Positions 1-6,400 of a DNA stretch of 7,708 bases are shown here, one piece after another. Source of the DNA: Ramlibacter sp. (lineage in GTDB: Bacteria > Pseudomonadota > Gammaproteobacteria > Burkholderiales > Burkholderiaceae); contig JACMQP010000537.1 in NCBI GenBank assembly GCA_014376915.1, positions 1 to 7,708 on the forward strand. Direction: 5' to 3'. The notes beneath the pieces were generated by a model, which saw only the letters and a list, made by a program, of their open reading frames with translations, made no database searches and was not told the DNA's origin. A program made the translations under genes and the position numbers. Every line of letters starts with the position of its first letter. Position 1 is the first letter of the stretch.

Positions 1-9
1 ATGTGCCGA

Positions 10-25
10 CGGGCCCGTGGGCCCG
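10..25. repeat. GC-only inverted repeat just downstream of tex
   Basis: CGGGCCC at 10-16 and its exact reverse complement GGGCCCG at 19-25 flank a 2-nt spacer, about 27 nt beyond the tex stop codon. The left arm also sits inside a second perfect palindrome, ACGGGCCCGT at 9-18. The position suits a 3' end hairpin for tex, but no U-tract follows in the minus-strand direction, so it is not a canonical intrinsic terminator. The window edge hides whatever lies beyond. The rest of 1-51 shows no gene. Confidence 0.3.
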
Positions 26-51
26 CGTAAATCCGCAGGGCTGCCATGCGG

Positions 52-2382
52 CTACTTGCCCAGACGCTGCAGCCTGGCGAACGCGCCGGCCATGGTGGTG
101 TTTACCGGCGTTTCCTGGCGCTGGCCCTGCGGCGGCCGCTGGCCGCGCGCCGCACCTTCGTATCGGTTTTCGCGCGGCGCGTCGCGGCGGGTCGGCGCAT
201 CGCCCAGCTTCATCGACAGGCCGATGCGCTTGCGGGCAACGTCCACTTCCATCACCTTGACCGTCACGATGTCGCCGGTCTTCACCACTTCGCGGGCGTC
301 GTTGACAAACTTGTGCGACAGCTGGCTGACGTGGACCAGGCCGTCCTGATGCACGCCCAGGTCGATAAACGCGCCAAAGGCGGCGACGTTGCTCACCGTG
401 CCTTCGAGCACCATGCCTTCGCGCAGGTCGGCAATGCCTTCCACACCGTCGTTGAAGCGCGCCACCTTGAAGTCGGGACGCGGGTCGCGGCCCGGCTTCT
501 CCAGCTCGCCCAGGATGTCCTTGACGGTGATGACACCGAATTTCTCGTTGGCGAACAGCTCGGGCTTGAGCGTCTTCAGCATCTCGGCGCGGCCCATCAG
601 CTCGCTCACCGGCTTGCCGGTTTGCGCCAGCATCCGCTCGACCACCGGATAGGTTTCCGGATGGACGCCGGTCATGTCCAGCGGGTTCTCGCCACCGCGG
701 ATGCGCAGGAACCCGGCGCTCAGCTCGAAGGTCTTGGCGCCCAGGCCTGACACTGCCAGCAGCTGCTGACGGCTTTTGAAGGCGCCATTGGCTTCGCGCC
801 AGCGCACCACCGACCTGGCAACGGTGCCCGACAGGCCGGACACGCGCGACAACAAGGGCACGCTGGCGGTGTTCAGGTCGACGCCGACCGAGTTCACGCA
901 GTCCTCCACCACCGCTTCCAGCATGCGCGCAAGCTCACCCTGGTTGACGTCGTGCTGGTACTGGCCAACGCCGATCGACTTGGGATCGATCTTCACCAGC
1001 TCCGCCAGCGGGTCTTGCAGGCGTCGCGCGATGCTGGCCGCGCCGCGCAGGCTGACGTCGACGTCCGGCATCTCCTGCGACGCGAACTCGCTGGCCGAGT
1101 AGACCGAGGCGCCGGCTTCGCTGACCACGACTCTTTGCATGCCCTCGATCCGCTGCATCAATTCCGCCGCCAGCTTGTCGGTCTCGCGGCTGGCGGTGCC
1201 GTTGCCGATCGCGATCAGGTTCACGCCGTGCTTCTCGCACAGCTTGCCAAGCATGTGCAGGGCGCCTTCCCAGTCGCGGCGCGGTTCGTGCGGATAGACC
1301 GTCGCGGTGTCCACCAGTTTGCCGGTGGCATCGACCACCGCGACCTTCACGCCGGTGCGGATGCCCGGGTCGAGGCCCATCACCACCCGGGGACCAGCCG
1401 GCGCGGCCAGCAGCAGGTCGCGGAGGTTGTCGGCGAACACCTTGATCGCCACCTTCTCGGCGCCTTCCCGCAGCCGGGCAAACAGGTCGCGTTCGGTGGA
1501 GAGCGACAGCTTGACCCGCCAGGTCCAGGCCACGCACCTGCGCAGCAGGTCGTCGGCGGCGCGGCCGGCATGGCTCCAGCCGAGGTGCAGCGCAATCTTT
1601 CCTTCGGCGATCGACGGCCTACCCGGCTCAGGTTCCTCTGGAAGGACCAGCTTCGCATCCAGGATTTCCAGCTGGCGACCGCGGAACACGGCCAGCGCCC
1701 GGTGCGACGGCACCCGGCCGATCGGCTCGTCGTAATCGAAGTAGTCGCGGAACTTGGCGACGTCGGGATGGTTTTCGTCCTTGCCGCTGGCCAACGCGCT
1801 CTTGAACAGGCCTTCCTGCCACAGCCACTCACGCAACGTCCTGACCAGCGCGGGCTGCTCGGCCCATCGCTCGGACAGGATGTCGCGTACGCCATCGAGC
1901 ACGGCCGGGACGGTGGTGAAGTCTTCGCCGCCCTCGCCCTTCTCGCTTTTCACGAATGCCTGCGCCTCCTCAACAGGCACCCGGGTGGGATCGGCGAACA
2001 GCAGGTCGGCCAGCGGCTCGATGCCGGACTCGCGCGCGATCTGGCCTTTGGTGCGGCGGCGCGGCTTGTACGGCAGGTACAGGTCTTCCAGTTCCTGCTT
2101 GGTCGGCGCTGCATGGATCGCCGAGTGCAATTGAGGCGTCAGCTTGCCCTGTTCCTCGATGCTTTTGAGCACTGCCTCGCGCCGCTCCTCGAGTTCGCGC
2201 AGGTAGCCCAGGCGCTGTTCCAGCTCCCGCAGCTGGATGTCGTCCAGGCCGCCAGTGGCCTCCTTGCGGTAGCGGGCGATGAAGGGAACCGTGGCGCCCC
2301 CATCGAGCAGGCCGACCGCTGTCTGTACCTGGTTCGGCTGGCAGCGCAATTCGGCTGCGATCTGGTGGATGATTTTTTGCAT
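52..2382 (-). CDS. tex: Tex family RNA-binding transcription accessory protein
   Basis: Complete 776-residue Tex (YhgF) protein, close to the roughly 770 residues of E. coli YhgF, which it matches along its whole length from memory. Tex is a cytoplasmic nucleic-acid-binding protein linked to transcription; its exact biochemical role is not settled. Domains, numbered from the chosen start: Tex N-terminal helical region 1-190 (TVPFIARYRKE near 32, LEDLYLPYKPRRRTKGQIAR near 98); YqgF/RNase H-like domain about 330-455 (GLDPGIRTGVKVAVVD, IGNGTASRE, SEAGASVYSASE); helix-hairpin-helix region about 496-562 (VGVDLNTASVPLLSRVSGL); S1 RNA-binding domain about 653-725 (GTVSNVAAFGAFIDLGVHQD); then a basic, Gln/Arg-rich tail. 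Start: the frame stays open to an ATG at 2455-2457 (801 residues), but family similarity begins at MQKIIHQIAAEL. The extra 25 residues are Pro/Cys-rich, and the GAGGA before the upstream ATG is only 3 nt away. The chosen start has no clear Shine-Dalgarno, so its exact position is less certain than the identity. Confidence 0.96.
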   Translation of the reverse strand: MQKIIHQIAAELRCQPNQVQTAVGLLDGGATVPFIARYRKEATGGLDDIQLRELEQRLGYLRELEERREAVLKSIEEQGKLTPQLHSAIHAAPTKQELEDLYLPYKPRRRTKGQIARESGIEPLADLLFADPTRVPVEEAQAFVKSEKGEGGEDFTTVPAVLDGVRDILSERWAEQPALVRTLREWLWQEGLFKSALASGKDENHPDVAKFRDYFDYDEPIGRVPSHRALAVFRGRQLEILDAKLVLPEEPEPGRPSIAEGKIALHLGWSHAGRAADDLLRRCVAWTWRVKLSLSTERDLFARLREGAEKVAIKVFADNLRDLLLAAPAGPRVVMGLDPGIRTGVKVAVVDATGKLVDTATVYPHEPRRDWEGALHMLGKLCEKHGVNLIAIGNGTASRETDKLAAELMQRIEGMQRVVVSEAGASVYSASEFASQEMPDVDVSLRGAASIARRLQDPLAELVKIDPKSIGVGQYQHDVNQGELARMLEAVVEDCVNSVGVDLNTASVPLLSRVSGLSGTVARSVVRWREANGAFKSRQQLLAVSGLGAKTFELSAGFLRIRGGENPLDMTGVHPETYPVVERMLAQTGKPVSELMGRAEMLKTLKPELFANEKFGVITVKDILGELEKPGRDPRPDFKVARFNDGVEGIADLREGMVLEGTVSNVAAFGAFIDLGVHQDGLVHVSQLSHKFVNDAREVVKTGDIVTVKVMEVDVARKRIGLSMKLGDAPTRRDAPRENRYEGAARGQRPPQGQRQETPVNTTMAGAFARLQRLGK

Positions 2383-2509
2383 TCTGTAGGGCGTGACCGG
2401 CAAGGGGCGGGAGTTTGCCACAGCGGGAGGACAGCACTTCGGCGTGTCGGCTGACATCCGTCCTCGACCGGAGGTTCACACAATGCGTGCCTCATCCAAG
2501 GAGCCAATC
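2383..2509. other. Divergent intergenic region between tex and the LapA-like gene
   Basis: This is the 127-bp spacer between the preferred starts of the two divergent genes, so both promoters probably lie here. I could not pick out a convincing -35/-10 pair on either strand. If tex instead began at 2457 and the LapA-like gene at 2483, only 25 bp would separate them and the promoters would overlap coding sequence. That is a modest argument for the later starts. Confidence 0.4.
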
Positions 2510-2512
2510 ATG
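2470..2512 (+). promoter_or_regulatory. Two candidate ribosome binding sites, each before an in-frame ATG
   Basis: GGAGG at 2470-2474 lies 8 nt before the ATG at 2483-2485. AAGGAG at 2498-2503 lies 6 nt before the ATG at 2510-2512. Both ATGs are in the frame of the LapA-like gene, 27 nt apart, and both have well-placed Shine-Dalgarno sequences. The second is preferred because it puts the first membrane segment right at the N-terminus, as is usual for the family. The first would add the nine residues MRASSKEPI. Confidence 0.55.
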
Positions 2513-3022
2513 CGCGCCCGCCTCATCGTCCTTCTCATCGCCATCTTGCTGGTCGCCGGATTTGCCGCCCTCAACTGGTCCGAGTTTCTGCGTCCCACGC
2601 CGTTGAGCTTCGGATTGTTCGTCATGAGCGCGCCGCTCGGGCTGGTCCTGCTGTGCGTGCTGGCGGCCACGCTGGTCGCCTTCCTGATCAGCAGCATCCA
2701 TATGCAGACGGTAAACCTGCTCGACACCCGCCAGCACGCCAAGGAACTGCACGCTCAGCGCGAACTGGCAGACAGGGCGGAAGCCTCGCGTTTCACCGAC
2801 CTGCGCACGCACCTGGACGCCCAGATGCGCGAGATTCACCAGCGCGAAACCATCGTCGCCACCGAGTTGGAAAAGGCCGTCGCCGCGGGCCAGCGAGAAT
2901 TGCGCACCCAGCTGGAGCTGATGAACCGCACCTTGGCCACACGACTTGCCGAGATCGAAAGCCGCGTCGAAGCCCGCGCCGAGCGGGCTGGCGGGCCCGG
3001 ATCAAGGGCCATCCTCACCTGA
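2510..3022 (+). CDS. LapA-like (DUF1049) membrane protein with long helical tail
   Basis: Predicted 170-residue inner-membrane protein. There is a hydrophobic segment at about residues 4-22 (LIVLLIAILLVAGFAALNW), a short polar stretch with a proline (FLRPTPLSFG), and a second membrane segment at about 40-65 (APLGLVLLCVLAATLVAFLI). This two-helix hairpin around a short loop is the LapA/DUF1049 pattern; in E. coli LapA takes part in regulating lipopolysaccharide assembly. The remaining 100 or so residues are charged, rich in Glu, Arg, Gln and Ala, and probably form a long cytoplasmic coiled coil (RELADRAEASRFTDLR and onward). E. coli LapA is only about 100 residues, so the tail is the unusual part. 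Similar proteins occur, from memory, in Burkholderiales. There is no LapB-type TPR partner nearby, so a lipopolysaccharide role is only inferred from the fold. The gene is divergent from tex and convergent with the methyltransferase relic. An alternative start at 2483 gives 179 residues. Confidence 0.8.
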   Translation: MRARLIVLLIAILLVAGFAALNWSEFLRPTPLSFGLFVMSAPLGLVLLCVLAATLVAFLISSIHMQTVNLLDTRQHAKELHAQRELADRAEASRFTDLRTHLDAQMREIHQRETIVATELEKAVAAGQRELRTQLELMNRTLATRLAEIESRVEARAERAGGPGSRAILT

Positions 3023-3068
3023 TGAAGTCCGGCGCTGCGGGGCTTGCCTGATCCTGCATTGCTCAGCG

Positions 3069-3335
3069 TCAATCGAACAAGCCCGGGCCGTCCCCAAGCT
3101 CGGCCTTTTCGATCTGCAGCATCCTGAGCTTGGTCGCCACACCGCCGCCAGCGGAAAAACCACCAGCGCGCTTGCCGGCTGCCAGCACGCGGTGACAAGG
3201 AACGATGGGCGCAAACGGGTTGTGCCCGAGCGCCTGGCCGACGGCACGCGCGGCGCCAGAGATGGCTGAATCGCTCCTCGCCAGTGCGCACGTGCCGATG
3301 GCGGTATTGAAGAGGCAGAAGGCGTATACGGACAT
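3069..3335 (-). pseudogene. Internally deleted methylated-DNA--protein-cysteine methyltransferase (Ogt/MGMT family)
   Basis: An open frame of 88 codons that looks like the two ends of an O6-alkylguanine-DNA alkyltransferase fused in frame. Residues 1-26 (MSVYAFCLFNTAIGTCALA and onward) resemble the extreme N-terminus of Ogt-type proteins. Residues 27-88 are the C-terminal catalytic part: recognition helix with the arginine finger (AARAVGQALG), the Asn hinge (N39), the active-site motif PCHRV with acceptor Cys47, the GGFSAGGG loop, and a tail ending in LFD as in many relatives. Full-length relatives have about 160-180 residues. Missing are most of the N-terminal domain and the first half of the helix-turn-helix, including its conserved Tyr (the usual Y-x-E-(I/L)-A region). 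The junction is near 3252-3262. The frame itself is intact, so a translated short protein is possible, but repair activity is unlikely. No strong Shine-Dalgarno precedes the ATG at 3333-3335; the frame stays open further upstream without family similarity. Databases may list it as a normal MGMT-family gene. Confidence 0.75.
3086..3109 (+). terminator. Weak candidate intrinsic terminator for the LapA-like gene
   Basis: GGCCG (3086-3090) and CGGCC (3101-3105) can pair across a 10-nt loop and are followed by TTTT (3106-3109). This lies about 64 nt past the LapA-like stop codon and inside the 3' end of the convergent methyltransferase relic. The stem has only five pairs and the loop is long, so this is a tentative call. 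Confidence 0.25.
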
Positions 3336-3393
3336 GGAAACTGATGCTAGCAGCCGTTGCAGGCGGACGCCGATCAGACACATAAAGCGCAAC

Positions 3394-3417
3394 GCAAAGT
3401 CGACCACTCGACGTTTC
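3394..3417. repeat. Small inverted repeat upstream of the histidine kinase
   Basis: GTCGA at 3399-3403 and TCGAC at 3408-3412 are perfect inverted copies around CCAC. Outside one mismatch, AA/TT and then, past another mismatch, G/C could extend the pairing. It lies in the 164-bp gap between the methyltransferase relic and the kinase, about 85 nt before the kinase start. It could be an operator or a weak hairpin. The octamer CGATCAGA also occurs twice in the gap (3371-3378 and 3421-3428), one copy on each side of the inverted repeat. No clear promoter was recognised. Confidence 0.25.
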
Positions 3418-3499
3418 TGGCGATCAGAAAGTGCGAGACTGCAGAAGCCGCGCTGGCGGCCCGCCCGTGAGGGTTGAAAACACGAACAGATCGGGCTGA

Positions 3500-6400
3500 A
3501 TGACTGACCAAAAGACGGATGCGTCTTCCCGCTCGCAGGCAGATGCCGGTCTGGTGCCGCTGGAGGAGGTTCTGTGCACTGGGGAATTGAATCGACGCCC
3601 CGCCCGTGCGCCGGATTTCGAAAAAGAGAACCGCGCGTTGGTCGCGTTGGCCCAGTCCCTGGCTGATTCGCCACGAAGCGTGCTTCAAACGCTGGCCAGT
3701 ACCATCCTGGACGCCTTTGATGTCGGTTCAGCCGGCGTCAGCCTGCTGACCAACGACGGAAAGCGCTTTGACTGGCAGGCGATTGCCGGCATGTGGAAAC
3801 CGTACACCGGCGGCGGCACGCCCCGAGATTTCAGCCCGTCCGGCGACGTGCTCGATTGCAACGCGCCACTGCTATTCAAACACCCGGAACGGCGTTATTC
3901 CTACTTCCTGCCGGTCATGCCTTTGGCGCAAGAGTGCCTGCTGGTTCCCTTTCGTGCCAACGGCAATACGGTGGGCGCGATCTGGTTGGTGGTCCACGAC
4001 GAACGTCGCAAGTTCGATGCCGAGGACCTGCGGCAGCTAGAAAGTTTGGGCCGGTTTGCATCGGCGGCGTACCAGACGGCGCGGTCCCTGGATGCTGCGC
4101 TAGAGCGACGCAGCGTCGAACTCGACCTGGAGGAGCAACTGCGCCAGTCGCGCACCGGGCGAAAGCAGGCGGAAGATGCAGTACGCGAAAGCGAGGCAAT
4201 CAATCGCAGCGTCGTCGAAAGCAGCCCGGACTGCATCAAAATTCTCGGCCTTAACGGAGACTTGCTATTCATGCTGAGCGGCGCCCAGGTGCTTGGTATC
4301 GAAGACATCAAGCCGTTCCTGAAAAAATCCTGGTTCGACTTCTGGCACGGCCAAGATAGTCTGGCGGCGCGAGCCGCGGTCGCTGCCGCAGCGGCGGGAA
4401 AGAAGGAAGAGTTCGTGGGCTTTTTCCCGACACCGCAGGGTGAAGCCAAATGGTGGAGCGTGCGGGTGTCGCCTATTTTGAGTGCCAACGGGCTGCCCGA
4501 GCGTCTGCTCGCCGTTTCGCGCAATGTGACCGATCAGCGACGCCGCGAAATGAATCTGGAGTTCCTGGCCTCGTTCAGCCACGATCTCATGCATTGGACG
4601 AATGTGCAGGAAATGATGCAGTCCGTCGGCGCAAAAGTGGGCGCGCATCTCCAGTTGTCGCTTTGCGCATTTGCCGAAATCAACGAAACGGCACAGGAGG
4701 TGGTGGTCAACCATGACTGGCATCGGGACGATGTGCCGGGCCTGTCAGGGACTTATTGCCTTGCGGATTTTGTGGAGCAGGAATTTATACGGATCGCCTG
4801 CGCAGGAGAAGTGATCGTTGTACGCGACGTTGTCCTCGATCCACGCACGGACCCCAGCAAGTTTGCGACGCTCAAAATCGGCTCTTTCCTCTGCGTGCCG
4901 CTGGTCCGGGACCGGCTATGGCGCTTTGCAATGTGTCTCTACAAATCCGAGGCCCATGACTGGCGCGAAGACCAGATCGAACTGGCACGTGAACTGACCG
5001 CGCGCATCTGGACGCGACTGGAACGCCTTCGGGCCGAAGCGGCAGTGCGCAACAGTGAGCAACGTTACCGCACCCTGTTCGAATCCATCGACGAAGGCTT
5101 CTGCATCATCGAGAAAGTGGAAAGCGAAGCGGAGGCGCCGCTGGATTTCATCTATATCGAGGCCAACGAGGCGTTCGCGGTGCAGTCAGGCGTACGCGAC
5201 GTGGTCGGGAAAACGATTCGGCAAGTCGTTCCGGATGAATCCGAGAAATGGTTGATCACCTACGACACCGTGCTGAGAACCGGCGAGTCGATCAGGTTTG
5301 AACAAGGACTTGTTTCTCAGGGACGCGTGCTGGAACTCTACGCGCTTCCGGTCCAGGACGAAACGCGGCGTCGCGTTGCGGTAATTTTCAAGGACATCAC
5401 TGGACGCAAGCGGGCCGAGGAAGCCTTGCGTCAACGCACCGCGCAGTTCGAGGCGCTTTTCAACGACGCACCCCTTGGCGTGTACCTGATCGATGCCGAC
5501 TTCCGCATTCGCCATGTGAACCCTGCAGCCTTGCCGGCGTTTGGAAATACTCCTGCCCTGATCGGCCGCGATTTTGCCGAGGTGATGCACACTTTGTGGC
5601 CCAAAACGCAGGCTGACGAGTTCATCAAACAATTCCGCCACACGCTGGAAACCGGTGAGTCCCGCCATGTCCCTGAATTGATCCAGCAGCACGCGGACCG
5701 GCAGACGACCGATTACTACGAGTGGCAGATCAACCGGATTCCGCTTCCAGATGACCGCCACGGTGTGGTGTGCTACTTTCGCGACATCTCCAGGCGCGTC
5801 CTGGCGCAGCAGCAACTTCGCGCCAGCGAAGAGCGCTATCGCAGTCTGTTCAATTCGATGGACGAAGGTTATTGCATTGTCGAGATGATTTTCGACGAGC
5901 ACAACAAGCCTGTCGATTACCGCTTCCTGGAAATGAATCCTGCCTTCACCAAGCTCACCGGCATGCCCGACGCGATCGGAAAGCGGATGCGCGAACTGGC
6001 CCCGGATCACGAAGCTTATTGGTTCGAGACTTACGGCAAGGTCGCCTTGACGGGCGAGGCGATTCGTTTCGTCAACGAAGCGAAAGCCCTGCAGAACCGT
6101 TGGTTCGACGTTTATGCTTTTAAGGTCGGGGAAACGAACAGCCAGAAAGTTGCCATCCTGTTCACCAACATCACGGAACGCAGAAAGTCCGACGCCGCGT
6201 TGCGCCGAAGCGAAGAGCGCTTCCGTGCTTTGTTCGATTGGGGGCCGATCGCGATGTATTCGTGCGACAGTGCCGGAGTTATTCAGGAATACAACCAGGG
6301 AGCTGTGAAGCTATGGGAACGGGAACCCAAGTTTGGCGACACCGACGAGCTGTTTCGCGGTTCGTTTAAAACGTATCTGCCCGGTGGCACGTTAATGCCT

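Noticed and set aside
46..750. 234-codon plus-strand frame opposite the tex 3' end
   Set aside because: It is the same kind of codon-bias shadow of tex, with His/Ala/Arg-rich composition and no family resemblance.
952..2454. 500-codon open frame on the plus strand opposite tex
   Set aside because: It lies antisense to a full-length, strongly conserved tex gene. Its product is a low-complexity, Arg/Gln/Ala/Leu/Val-rich sequence with no recognisable domain. Long antisense frames are expected in high-GC coding DNA.
3336..3674. N-terminal extension of the methyltransferase frame up to an ATG at 3674 (201 residues)
   Set aside because: The extra 113 residues show no Ogt similarity, do not contain the missing central domain, and overlap the start of the kinase gene. 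The family-like start is at 3335.
4559..4600. Second H-box-like motif (EFLASFSHDL, His361) in the kinase
   Set aside because: It superficially resembles the true H-box EFLAMLSHELRNPL, but it lacks the following Arg-Asn-Pro and is the first helix of GAF2, with no ATPase domain attached. His1058 is the real phospho-acceptor.
5186..6010. 274-codon minus-strand frame inside the kinase gene
   Set aside because: It is antisense to conserved PAS2-PAS4 coding sequence and has no recognisable domain.
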